A stretch of 64,000 nt of DNA. Source: Caballeronia fortuita (GTDB taxonomy: Bacteria > Pseudomonadota > Gammaproteobacteria > Burkholderiales > Burkholderiaceae). The notes under the pieces are model-generated. The model searched no databases. It had not been told where the DNA came from and saw only the letters and a program-made list of their open reading frames with translations. The stretch's first letter is position 1. Every line of letters starts with the position of its first letter. This document shows positions 1 to 8,040 of the stretch, one piece after another. The stretch is taken from NCBI RefSeq assembly GCF_001544835.2, contig NZ_FCNX02000009.1, positions 248,001 to 312,000 on the forward strand, given 5' to 3'. The translations under genes and the position numbers were made by a program.

Positions 1-1
1 T

Positions 2-409
2 GACCCCCGACGCATTCTCGAAGTCCGTCAACGACTGCACATCGGCATGACCGTCAGATACATCGGTGACAATCCGTTGGGACCGCCTTCGGAAGGCACT
101 ATCGCCGAGCTTCGGCATACGCAAGCGGTCGTACAGGACAACGTGACTCGACGCCGATGGGCAGTGTTGTATGCGGCGATTCTCCTCGATGCCAACGCAA
201 CCCCAATTCAAAAGGAAGCGCCGCCAGCGCGCCCGCGACCCGAACAATTTTTCATCGGCGACACCGTGGGATTCACCGACAAGCATTTGAACGAGCGCGT
301 TGGCACCGTCGTCAGACTGAACTCGAAAACGGCGTCGATCGCCGTGACAGACTCGGAAGGACACTGGCGGGTCTCGTACGGTCTATTACGAAAAATCCTC
401 AATATCTGA
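2..409 (+). CDS. transposition-associated conserved hypothetical protein, 5' end outside window
   Basis: The frame is open from the first bases of the window, and an ATG at 47 is only an internal candidate: residues before it (IGMTVRY context) still look like the family, so the gene very likely starts upstream. The C-terminal part (FFIGDTVGFTDKH through VGTVVRLN to WRVSYGLLRK) has the look of a small KOW/SH3-like barrel. I recall proteins of this type beside TniQ and integrase genes, but cannot assign a biochemical role. The next gene is an opposite-strand TniQ. Family membership is from memory; partial status is seen directly. Confidence 0.55.
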   Translation, partial: DPRRILEVRQRLHIGMTVRYIGDNPLGPPSEGTIAELRHTQAVVQDNVTRRRWAVLYAAILLDANATPIQKEAPPARPRPEQFFIGDTVGFTDKHLNERVGTVVRLNSKTASIAVTDSEGHWRVSYGLLRKILNI

Positions 410-474
410 TTGAAGTCCTGTCAACACGGGATGTGCTGACGGATACATATCCAAAAGGACGTCCCTTTGAGCCG

Positions 475-1368
475 TCAGCCGAGGCAAGTTTGCGGCGCTC
501 CGAGAAAGCACCGCAGAAAAAGGTGCGAGAGAGTCGACTGTCGATGCTGACGTTCACCGGATGTGAGTCGCATAAGCCAAGTTGTTGCCGCAGGCTGTGT
601 GAGCGAAAGATCAAAGGCATCCAAGAGCTCCGTACCGAAAAATCGCTCGCAATCGGATATCAGCCGCCGTCGCGTCTCGCGGTCGCGAAGGTCTTCGTAT
701 CCTCTAGCGCGCAGCGCAGTAACGTACACATCGAGGCAGTCTCGCCAGCTTCCCGCTTCCAGTTGCAGCGCCTCAAAAGCGAGCGCAGACAAAACCCGTT
801 GAAAGGACTTTGAGGCGAAGAACCAAGGACGCGATGCATGAGTCTCGTTGGGTAAGAAAACTGTTTCTTTGCGCAAACCATCGGGAAGGTATGCGGAGGT
901 TTCTAGTAGACGCGAATTGTGCTCCGGACATGTCAGCACGCCAGGAACGGCGTGCATCCTATGCCAATAAGCCTCGCCGAACTCACGCTCATCTTGGGCC
1001 GCACACGCTGCACAGAATCGCCTGAACGATACGCGCCGACTTCTTTGTGGAAATTGCGCTTGGTATGCAGAGCGAGAGTGAACCCCATCGCCGTTAATGG
1101 CTGCATGGCGGAGGCCGTCGATCTCCGACGAATCGTAGGTCAAACATACGAACTCGAAAAGAGTATGCTTCTCGAGCAGTTCCGCAGCGGGCGTAGCCGT
1201 GTAGTCCGCCATGCGCGACAGATTACTCGGGATGATGAATGACGGATACTCCGGAGGCGCGAGCCCCGCGAACTGAACCATCTTTCTCATGGGAAGCCCT
1301 AGACGACGAGAAGATCGAATCAACAAACTTCCCAAAAGTTCGTCTGGATAGGGTTTCGGAAAATGCAT
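475..1368 (-). CDS. TniQ/TnsD-family transposition targeting protein (orphan)
   Basis: The 297-residue product begins with the PYPDELLGSLL signature of TniQ N-termini and carries a zinc-finger-like set C119, C122, C147, H150 (FCAAC ... CPEH). TniQ and TnsD proteins pick the target site for Tn5053- and Tn7-like transposons. Members are usually about 300-500 residues, so this is at the short end and may lack a C-terminal domain. No TniA, TniB or TnsABC partner lies in the window; they may be left of the edge, or this is an orphan. The neighbouring partial gene on the plus strand is of the kind found with it. Confidence 0.75.
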   Translation of the reverse strand: MHFPKPYPDELLGSLLIRSSRRLGLPMRKMVQFAGLAPPEYPSFIIPSNLSRMADYTATPAAELLEKHTLFEFVCLTYDSSEIDGLRHAAINGDGVHSRSAYQAQFPQRSRRVSFRRFCAACAAQDEREFGEAYWHRMHAVPGVLTCPEHNSRLLETSAYLPDGLRKETVFLPNETHASRPWFFASKSFQRVLSALAFEALQLEAGSWRDCLDVYVTALRARGYEDLRDRETRRRLISDCERFFGTELLDAFDLSLTQPAATTWLMRLTSGERQHRQSTLSHLFLRCFLGAPQTCLG

Positions 1369-1612
1369 TGTGGGCAGACTCCCGGCTGTCGCCGACTGAA
1401 TCCAACTACCGACTCACGCGACCTGAGCAGTTAGCCAAAATTGTGAGACTTGACGAGCATTTGCACTTCCAGTTAAGACTTGCATCCAATCGACGAATCG
1501 CTCGTTTAATCGAGCATACCTGCTGCAGTGGCCCGATTTGACAACATTGAAGTTGACGAGACTGTGAGCCTTCCGCCCTTCGTGCTCAAGCAGTCGACAA
1601 CTCGGCGAGCTG

Positions 1613-1879
1613 TTGAGCCTCCAGCGCGTGGCGCGCGGTGTCAAGCAAACTGATGCAGCCGCACGGGCTGGATTGTCGCGTAACACCTCCTACCGCTTGG
1701 AGCACGGAGACCTGTGTCTCGCGGTAGGGCGGATTTTCCGCTACCTTGAAGCCATCGCGCCGGGAACCACGCTCGAGAGTCTTCACGAGCAAAAAGACCC
1801 CTGTGCGCAAGCTGCTCGTGAACGGAGAACCCGAGTGAGCGGCCTGAGTGCGGCCGAGCTCGACGAGCTGAACTTTTGA
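1613..1879 (+). CDS. XRE-family helix-turn-helix regulator, doubtful start
   Basis: The 88-residue product has a helix-turn-helix of the XRE/HipB type (KQTDAAARAGLSRNTSYRLEHGD) and a C-terminal tail of the kind seen in regulators located before HipA-like kinases. The first start-like codon is TTG at 1613, but family-like sequence (RQLGELL) continues upstream in frame until a TGA at 1565, with no ATG or GTG. The gene may therefore have lost its start. No hipA-like gene follows; the next few hundred bases show no recognisable coding sequence. Probably a remnant. Confidence 0.5.
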   Translation: MSLQRVARGVKQTDAAARAGLSRNTSYRLEHGDLCLAVGRIFRYLEAIAPGTTLESLHEQKDPCAQAARERRTRVSGLSAAELDELNF

Positions 1880-2396
1880 GACCGACATGGCCAAAAGAGA
1901 AAACAAGCTCACGAAGTTTTGCACATATCGGTTCCGCGTGAACACTGTATGGCCAGTCCACGGCCGCCGAGGAGCCCTCCCTGAGACTAATGCCGCGCGG
2001 CTCTTAGCTCGCATCTGTAGGCCTATCATGACGCGTGCTGCCATGGGGTTTCGCGAAGAGCGACGGTGCCCTCGATAGCTTGCATTGTAGGCGGGAAGTA
2101 ACCGAAGACAAGTTGATCTGAACAGTGGCTGTCGCATTCCCTAGGGTCACCGTGCCGGACTTCGCAGACAAGCCTGGCAAATCCTGTCGTCCCGCTCGTG
2201 ACGCATGGCACGTAACGCCTCAACCATTACTGATGAAGGGTGGCGGCTTGCAAGGTGGTGTTTTCCGCACGCCGATATGCGGCGCCGCGAGTCCCGCGAC
2301 AAAGCCGAGTCATGTCCCGGCCTTCGCAGTTTTGTGCGACGCTAAAGCTAGTAAAAGCCGGCTCGTCCGGTTCAATTGGACTTCTCAAAGGCGCTG
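1880..2396. other. gene-poor stretch between XRE gene and methyltransferase relic
   Basis: The six-frame ORFs here are short and show no family signature that I recognise. The stretch lies among broken genes and is best read as decayed accessory DNA. Confidence 0.4.
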
Positions 2397-2920
2397 TCAC
2401 AACGAAACGCGGCGTGACCAAGAGATTGACGATGCCCGAGATATGCGCGGATGTGGGCACACAAAATTGCCACGGCGCGGACGGCCGAAAGACACCATGA
2501 GCGCGCGTCGCATATCGGCGAACGCCGCTGTCGGAACGTCGACGAACATCACCGCAAAACGCGAGAACAGGATGTCGAACGCAACCTCGGGCAGCTCGGC
2601 GCTGCTGGCGTCGGCCACTTGAAACAGGACCGGCTTATCCTGTGGCGCAAGCGCGCGCGCCCGGCCCGATCAGCGGTTCGGATAGGTCCACGCCCAGCAC
2701 CTGTCCTCCCGCGCCGACGCGGGCGGACAGAGCCAGACTCGACGTGCCCGCGCCGCAGCCGACGTCAAGCACGCGCTCGCCCGTGACGGGCGCGGCGGCT
2801 TCAATCGCGGCCTGGCCGAAGCCTGCCACCATCGCGTCGAGCCGGGCCTGGTTGGGCGACCCAGCGCTTCCCGCTTTGACCATTCCAGTCGGCGACCTGA
2901 TAAGCGTTTTGCTCTGTCAT
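2397..2920 (-). pseudogene. class I SAM-dependent methyltransferase, frameshifted
   Basis: Three consecutive minus-strand frames join into one methyltransferase. The first starts at the ATG at 2920 (MTEQNAYQVADWNGQSGKRW). The second carries the SAM-binding motif I (VLDVGCGAGTSSLAL) and the acidic loop (VLGVDLS). The third has DILFSRFAVMF followed by the FADMRRAL helix. The first break is a one-base excess near 2855 (WVA then NQARLDAMV), the second near 2650 after LSEPLIG. Recognisable homology fades near 2498, so the C-terminal third is missing or scrambled. It cannot be made as a full protein. Its start region shares a 57-bp leader with the hydrolase gene at 4893. Confidence 0.8.
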
Positions 2921-2977
2921 GCCATCTCCTCGTGCTGATTCATTCTTGACTGCGCCATCTGATGCCACAGTGCGCAT
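2921..2977 (-). repeat. 57-bp leader repeat, copy 1 (upstream of methyltransferase relic)
   Basis: The 57 bases before the ATG at 2920 align without gaps to the 57 bases before the hydrolase ATG at 4893 (42 of 57 identical by hand count). The shared block includes the GGAGAT ribosome-binding site and an upstream ATG in frame with the gene. Differences such as tca/tcg, gat/gac and gtc/gtt are synonymous if the block is read in that frame. Confidence 0.7.
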
Positions 2978-3065
2978 CATCTCCAGCCACCCGGTCGCTA
3001 GGCGCAGCGGCGACCGCCAGGGAATTCCGGGGATGATGCAGCTCATCGGGCCTAAAAGCGATAGA

Positions 3066-3992
3066 TCAAGGCTTGCGCGCGTCTGCCTTCAGAAAGTCGT
3101 TCCGATGGGCGCGCACGAAGTCCTCGATCGACATCGGCGGCAAGCCCGTCAGCAATTTCACATCGCCCGAGGATCGGTCGTATCGGCCCTCCCGGTGCAG
3201 CAGTGCCATCGATTCCAGGTGTGCGATCACATGTTCGGATGCGCCGAATGACCGCAGGCTCTCCAGCCACGGCTCCATCGGGATGTCCATGTAGGTGATC
3301 GTACGCCCCAGGACCTTCGTGAAGTCTTCGGCGATTTCACGAGGGGTCTCGGCACGCGGGCCGGCCAGCTCGTAGACCCTTCCAAGGTGAGGCCCGGGGT
3401 CCGCCAACACCTCCGTCACGCATCGCGCGACGTCGTAGGCCGCGATAGGCGACGTCCTTCCCTCTCCGAACGGCAACATCAGCGCGTCGCGAGCGGTGAC
3501 CGTGGGAACGGCAAATCGCCAGAAGAACGCGTCCATGAAGGCGGTCGGACGCATCGTGACCACCGGCAGGCCGCTCCAGCGCAAGACCTGCTCGGCCAGC
3601 CAGTGCTGCCTGTGCTGCGGGCTGCGCGCGGTCTCGCGGATGCTCATCTCCGAGACCGTCATCTGCGACATGTTCACGAACGCTTCGACGCCGTGGTTCT
3701 GGGCAACCACCGCCACGTTCGTCGTTGCCTCGAGATACTTCTCGTTGACCGACATGCTGAAGTACAGGCGCTTGCAGCCCTCCACCGCGCGATGTACCGC
3801 GTCCAGGTCGAGCAGGTCTCCGACGACCACCTCGGCACCAAGCGCCCTCAGCGATTCCGCCCGGCTGTCCTCCTGGCGGACCATGGCGCGCACCTTCAGC
3901 CCGCGCTCAAGCAGGGACTTCGTCACGCTCGGTCCGATCGCTCCAACTTGGCCAGCAGCACCGGTGATAAGGATGGGATGGAGATGTTTCAT
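3066..3992 (-). CDS. NmrA-like NAD(P)-binding protein (atypical SDR)
   Basis: The 308-residue product starts with a Rossmann nucleotide-binding loop (ITGAAGQVG, residues 9-17) and continues with the VRAMVRQ and GDLLD segments typical of NmrA/YwnB-like atypical short-chain dehydrogenases. The classical YxxxK catalytic pair is not evident, as expected for redox sensors or isomerase-like members. It is transcribed in the same direction as the hydrolase, SDR and flavoprotein upstream, separated by 151 bases from the hydrolase. Possible roles are an NAD(P)-dependent oxidoreductase or a redox sensor. The start ATG at 3992 is followed directly by the Rossmann strand, which supports it. Confidence 0.8.
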   Translation of the reverse strand: MKHLHPILITGAAGQVGAIGPSVTKSLLERGLKVRAMVRQEDSRAESLRALGAEVVVGDLLDLDAVHRAVEGCKRLYFSMSVNEKYLEATTNVAVVAQNHGVEAFVNMSQMTVSEMSIRETARSPQHRQHWLAEQVLRWSGLPVVTMRPTAFMDAFFWRFAVPTVTARDALMLPFGEGRTSPIAAYDVARCVTEVLADPGPHLGRVYELAGPRAETPREIAEDFTKVLGRTITYMDIPMEPWLESLRSFGASEHVIAHLESMALLHREGRYDRSSGDVKLLTGLPPMSIEDFVRAHRNDFLKADARKP

Positions 3993-4143
3993 GTCGAGGT
4001 TTCCGAGAGACTGGTACCGGCGCTCTCGCCGGTGACGAGAATGGTGTGACCGAACAACTTCACTGGCGACTCCTGGAATTGGTGTTGAACGGGTTGACTG
4101 GTCTGTTCGAGGCCCATCACCTGGAGCGAGCGCTCGGCGCGGT

Positions 4144-4893
4144 TCACGATGCCACCATGTCGGCGCGAATCGCCTCGACGACCGCGGCGGGGTGGGTCAG
4201 TGGGATCATGTGTGCAGCCCCGGGGACAACGACCCTGCGGGCGTCGAACGCCCCGGCGAGCAGACGGCTCACCGACCGCGGAGCGGTCGACGTTCGCTCG
4301 CCGACGAGCACCGAGGTCGGCACCGCAGCCGAGGCGAGCTCGGCGAGCGAGGTCCGATCGGCTGCGCTGGTGGTCATCTCGAGCCGCAGCCGCGGTGCGA
4401 GCCGTGCAACCAGCGCACGACCCTTCTCGCCCAGCGCGCTCCACGCACCGGCGCCGCTCCAGTGCTCCACCAACAGGCAGGCGGCCGCATCGTGATCCGG
4501 GAGCGCGCGCATGAACCGATCGCAGAGGGTCTGCACCTCGCGCAGGGCGTCCTCCTCCCCGGGCACGCGCAGCACACTGACGACCACAGGATCGACCAAC
4601 GTGAGCCGCACCACGCGAAACCCGACGGCCAGCCGCAGGTGAAGTCCGAAAAATGCACCGATCGAGTGGGTGACAAGGTGGAACGCGCCGACGCCCTGCA
4701 TGTCGAGCCACCCGCGCAGGTGGGCCACCTCGTCCTTTGGCTGCCACGCCTCGCTCGGTGTTGGCGACCGTCCGTAGCCGAGCATGTCGGGCGCCAGCAC
4801 CTTGGCTCCGTGTGCCTCCAGACTCGTGCGGACTGCTGCCCAGGCATGGGAGCCGGTGGCGGAGCCGTGGAGCAGCACAATGGGAAGGTCCAT
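4144..4893 (-). CDS. alpha/beta-fold hydrolase
   Basis: The 249-residue product has the alpha/beta-hydrolase layout: oxyanion strand LLHGSATGSHAW (residues 7-18), DMLGYGRS loop, nucleophile elbow THSIG with S77 (a variant of GxSxG), and the late histidine in GAAHMIP. The substrate is unknown; such proteins include esterases, C-C hydrolases and haloperoxidase-like enzymes. I chose the ATG at 4893 because GGAGAT precedes it. An in-frame ATG at 4950 opens an extension conserved with the methyltransferase relic's leader, so a longer form of 268 residues is possible. It lies in a minus-strand block with NmrA-like and SDR genes. Confidence 0.8.
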   Translation of the reverse strand: MDLPIVLLHGSATGSHAWAAVRTSLEAHGAKVLAPDMLGYGRSPTPSEAWQPKDEVAHLRGWLDMQGVGAFHLVTHSIGAFFGLHLRLAVGFRVVRLTLVDPVVVSVLRVPGEEDALREVQTLCDRFMRALPDHDAAACLLVEHWSGAGAWSALGEKGRALVARLAPRLRLEMTTSAADRTSLAELASAAVPTSVLVGERTSTAPRSVSRLLAGAFDARRVVVPGAAHMIPLTHPAAVVEAIRADMVAS

Positions 4894-4950
4894 GATATCT
4901 CCGTGTTCTGAATTGCTCTTAACTAAGCCGTCCGATGCCACAGCGCGCAT
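4894..4950 (-). repeat. 57-bp leader repeat, copy 2 (upstream of hydrolase)
   Basis: Second copy of the gapless 57-bp leader described for 2921-2977. Its upstream ATG (4950) is in frame with the hydrolase. Either a conserved short N-terminal extension or a shared promoter/operator is possible. Confidence 0.7.
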
Positions 4951-5004
4951 CGCAGTCAGAGTCCCCGCTTGTTCGAGGAACCCCACGCGCCAGCGCTTTA
5001 GGAG

Positions 5005-5805
5005 TTAAGCGTCCACAATTCTTTTCACCATGGCCCTTTGCATTGATCGGGGCGTCAGACGATTTGAAAAGGCTATCAGCTTGTTCGATAGGCCCGCGAC
5101 CACCATAGCCTTTCCTTGCAACAACGCCCGAATACCGCTCGCGGCGACCGGACGAGGCTTCATCGTGAGGAGGCGCAGCAAGGCCGAGGTGGTTGCGCCG
5201 GCTGCCTCATCGAAGCCCGTCGCGGTGTGCCCCGGGCAGAGAGTGGTAACAACCACACCATGCGGGCGAAGTTCGTCGTGCAGGGCCTCGCCAAGGGCGA
5301 GTACATATGACTTGGTCGCCGCATAGGCAGCGTAGCTGGGAACGGCTTGGAAGGCCATGAGGCTAGCGACGAGAAGCATATGTCCAGATCGCCGCTTGGC
5401 CATATCGCGGCCGAAGAGATAGGTCAGCTCTGTGAGCGTCGTGATGTTGAGCTGGACCATGTTCGCGGTGCGCTCGATCGGCGTTTCCAATAAGTCGCCG
5501 TGCAGGCCGTATCCGGCGTTGTTCAACAAGATGTCGACGGTCACCGACCTCCCGTCGAGACTGCATTTCAAGCGGCTGGCCGCGCCCGGCGAGGCAAGAT
5601 CGGTCGCCTCGACCAGCACATCCACCCCGTATTTGCGGCGGAGATCGGAGGCAAGCTTTTCCATCGAATCGTGCCGTCGGGCCGCCAATACGAGATTGAC
5701 TTTGTGCGCTGCCAGTAGATCTGCGAATTCAAGGCCGAGGCCACTCGATGCCCCAGTGATCAGAGCCCATTTTCCGGCGAAGCTGTTTATTGGTTGTTTC
5801 GTCAT
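5005..5805 (-). CDS. classical short-chain dehydrogenase/reductase
   Basis: The 266-residue product has every classical SDR mark: cofactor loop TGASSGLG (17-24), NNAG (96-99), catalytic S149, and Y162-x3-K166 in SYAAYAATK. It is an NAD(P)(H)-dependent oxidoreductase of the DltE/YqjQ-like type, acting on a carbonyl or alcohol that cannot be named from sequence. The C-terminal stretch after residue 215 is basic and similar to SDRs annotated as lipid or steroid reductases. It follows the flavoprotein gene by 89 bases on the same strand and may share its transcript. Confidence 0.85.
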   Translation of the reverse strand: MTKQPINSFAGKWALITGASSGLGLEFADLLAAHKVNLVLAARRHDSMEKLASDLRRKYGVDVLVEATDLASPGAASRLKCSLDGRSVTVDILLNNAGYGLHGDLLETPIERTANMVQLNITTLTELTYLFGRDMAKRRSGHMLLVASLMAFQAVPSYAAYAATKSYVLALGEALHDELRPHGVVVTTLCPGHTATGFDEAAGATTSALLRLLTMKPRPVAASGIRALLQGKAMVVAGLSNKLIAFSNRLTPRSMQRAMVKRIVDA

Positions 5806-5894
5806 CGTTCTCTTCTTCAGCTAGTTGTCATCGAATGTGGCTCAGCCAAATTCTCAATCGGAACACCCGCCTGTCCTTAGGGGAGTCTGTGCTC

Positions 5895-6788
5895 TCAAAC
5901 CAGCATCGACTGCTGGGCGAAGATGCCCGCCATCGCACCTTGCGATGATGCCTGGGTAACCGATGGCATTCCGGGGGTCGCGAGATCGCCGGCGGCGTAG
6001 ATGCCGGGCATGCTGGTTTCGCGACGCTCGTCGACCTTGAGGACGATGCCGAGAGGCGTGTCGACCGTGGTGAGTCCCAATGCGTCATGCAGGCTTGCGG
6101 ACGGCTTGGTGGGCGGATGCGCGAACAGGATGTCGACTTCGACATCGGGGCCGGTATCGAGCTTGACGGTGGCGTTGTGCCCCCCGTGACGGGCGATCCC
6201 GGTGATCTTGCCATTGACGACCCGTGTCTTGCGGCGCGCCAGATCGGCCCGGATATCGGGCGCAATGTCATGGCCATCTGCGAAGACCGTTAACGTGTTG
6301 GTCCAATCCTGGTACAGCTTGACCTGAATGTGCGACTGCGGACGGAACCAGACGAGGCCCCAATGCTGGTCGGCAACCTCGTAGCCGTCGCAGTAGGGGC
6401 AGGGAACGATGGACGTGCCCCAGCCTTCGGCAAAGCCCGGAACAGCAGGCATCTTATCGACAAGGCCATAGCTCAGGATCAGCCGGCGCGCCTTGAGGCT
6501 TTGGCCATCGCTGGTGCGGACGGAGAAATCATCGATGGCGCCGGAGATGCTGTCGGCCCGCGCATTGACCAGCCTGATCGTGGGATAACGCGTCAGCTGC
6601 TGCCGCGCCTCGGCCAGGATGTCCAGCGGCGGCTTGTGATCGTGACCGAGCAGGCCATGCGAGTGGCCGGCAAAGCGATTGCGCGGCTTGCCGGTGTCAA
6701 GAACGGTGACCTTGCGGCGGGCACGGCCGAGCTGCAGTGCAGCGGCGAGGCCGGCAAAGCTGCCGCCGATGATAATGACGTCATTCAT
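5895..6788 (-). CDS. thioredoxin-reductase-like FAD/NAD(P)-dependent oxidoreductase
   Basis: The 297-residue product opens with the FAD-binding motif (IIIGGSFAGLAAA, 5-17), has a redox-active CPYC pair at C130 and C133, and ends with the FAD-contacting AAGDLATPGMPSVTQA segment. This is the arrangement of compact thioredoxin-reductase-like enzymes. The central NAD(P) loop (GLVWFRPQSH) lacks the GxGxxG/A pattern, as in the subgroup often found beside small regulators. I chose the ATG at 6788 (MNDVIIIGG) over an upstream in-frame start because the FAD strand follows at once. It is divergent from a TetR gene and is the likely first gene under that repressor. Confidence 0.85.
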   Translation of the reverse strand: MNDVIIIGGSFAGLAAALQLGRARRKVTVLDTGKPRNRFAGHSHGLLGHDHKPPLDILAEARQQLTRYPTIRLVNARADSISGAIDDFSVRTSDGQSLKARRLILSYGLVDKMPAVPGFAEGWGTSIVPCPYCDGYEVADQHWGLVWFRPQSHIQVKLYQDWTNTLTVFADGHDIAPDIRADLARRKTRVVNGKITGIARHGGHNATVKLDTGPDVEVDILFAHPPTKPSASLHDALGLTTVDTPLGIVLKVDERRETSMPGIYAAGDLATPGMPSVTQASSQGAMAGIFAQQSMLV

Positions 6789-6906
6789 GGTGATCGGCTC
6801 CGTGTTGTGGATTGAGGTCGTTGGGCCTGGCGCACAATACGTCCAGCGATACGTGGCCAAGACGGGCAGCGAGCAGGGTTTCTGCCTCGAAGAGAAAGTC
6901 GCCCAT
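6781..6906 (-). CDS. possible 41-aa upstream ORF overlapping the flavoprotein start
   Basis: An ATG at 6906 opens a 41-codon frame (beginning MGDFLFEAETLLAARLG) whose TGA overlaps the first codons of the flavoprotein gene, giving the geometry of translational coupling. Its composition is protein-like but I recognise no family. It could be a coupling or leader peptide, the 3' end of a lost gene, or chance. Confidence 0.25.
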   Translation of the reverse strand: MGDFLFEAETLLAARLGHVSLDVLCARPNDLNPQHGADHHE

Positions 6907-7015
6907 CTCTATGTTGACCACCTGCCATTGCCGCTTCGATATCGCCGGGCGCCCCTCCGGGAATTCGATTTAGAGCATGCCGGCCCGTTGGCTTGCACAT
7001 TTATAGTCCTGCGTG

Positions 7016-7041
7016 GTATCGTAATTAAACAATTGTGATAC
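7016..7041. promoter_or_regulatory. 26-bp palindromic operator before tetR-type gene
   Basis: The sequence has the exact dyad GTATC-N2-AATT-N4-AATT-N2-GATAC, centred 27 bases before the TetR ATG at 7056. All 18 paired positions match. TetR-family proteins typically autoregulate through such palindromes in the divergent intergenic region, so it probably controls both this gene and the flavoprotein gene. Confidence 0.75.
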
Positions 7042-7055
7042 TGTCAAGTACTGAA

Positions 7056-7697
7056 ATGGTCGTGATCGAAAATAGACGGAACCGCCGTGGCCGGCCCGCC
7101 AACGGGGCGCTTCGCCAGACGATAGTCGACGCCGCCTCCGAACTCTTCGTCGAATTGGGCTTTCAAGCGACGACGCTGGACAAGGTCGCCCAGCGGGCGA
7201 AGATATCCAAACTCAGCATCTATCGGCACTTCGAGAACAAGGAGGCGCTGTTCAGCGCGGCCATCGAGGCCGGCTGCCATCAGTCGTTTGCACCACAGGC
7301 CCTTCTCGAAGACGTCGACGGTTCCGTCGAAGATCAGCTCATGGCGGTGGGATCATCACTGCTTCGCACGCTGTTGAGGTCAGACGTCCGCAGTGTCGAA
7401 GCCATGGTCATGGCCGACAAGACGAATCAAACCTCCTTAAGCAAGCTCCATTACGAAGCCGGCCCCGCCCATGTCATCGCCCAAATCGAGGCGCTGCTGC
7501 GTCAGTTGCACGCGAAGGCTCTTCTAAACGTGCCCGATCCTCTCCGGTCCGCCCGCTTGTTTGCCGCGCTTTTTAGAGGATCCGATCTCCTGCTTATCGC
7601 ACGCTTCGATCAGGCGAGAGCAGCGGACGACAACAAAATCGAATCCTATTGCCGGTCAGCCGTCACCATGTTCATCGCCGCGCACAGTCGCATCTGA
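7056..7697 (+). CDS. TetR/AcrR-family transcriptional regulator
   Basis: The 213-residue product has an N-terminal basic arm (RRNRRGRP) and the TetR helix-turn-helix at about 36-60 (FQATTLDKVAQRAKISKLSIYRHFENKEAL), followed by an all-helical ligand domain of the AcrR C-terminal type. It is divergent from the thioredoxin-reductase-like gene and sits 14 bases after a 26-bp palindrome, so autorepression and control of the minus-strand block are likely. The ATG at 7056 fits the family better than the GTG at 7035, which lies inside the operator. Sequence immediately after its stop is an IS5 transposase relic. Confidence 0.9.
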   Translation: MVVIENRRNRRGRPANGALRQTIVDAASELFVELGFQATTLDKVAQRAKISKLSIYRHFENKEALFSAAIEAGCHQSFAPQALLEDVDGSVEDQLMAVGSSLLRTLLRSDVRSVEAMVMADKTNQTSLSKLHYEAGPAHVIAQIEALLRQLHAKALLNVPDPLRSARLFAALFRGSDLLLIARFDQARAADDNKIESYCRSAVTMFIAAHSRI

Positions 7698-7780
7698 AAG
7701 TGCGCTATCGCGGCCTGACGAAGAACACACAGCGATTGCATACACTGTTCGCGCTGAGCAACCCATGGATGGTGCGTTGA
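7697..7780 (+). pseudogene. IS5-family transposase C-terminal fragment
   Basis: From the last base of the TetR stop, one frame reads VRYRGLTKNTQRLHTLFAL and ends MVR-stop at 7780. This is the typical end of IS5-group transposases (VRYRGLxKN...L..LFALxNL). Only about 27 codons survive and no terminal repeat is obvious, so it marks an old insertion or deletion scar directly behind the TetR gene. Confidence 0.65.
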
Positions 7781-8040
7781 CGACCGATGGGAAGGCAAAC
7801 GCATGAGCGCAATAGCCGCCCGCGTGCTCAGACATTCAGCGCATTCTTTATGCTAAACATTTGATAGCAATTCGAGTGGCGAGCAAGACGTCATTCTGGC
7901 ACGGCTTGAGCCGCCTCACGAACTCACGGGTCTAAGCGTCCGCAGAGGCCGACGACTCGTCCTCCGAGCCACATGGAATGACCGTTCCACTCCGATACCG
8001 ACCTTAGGACAGAGACTGCTCGACCGGCTGCAACGGGTCG

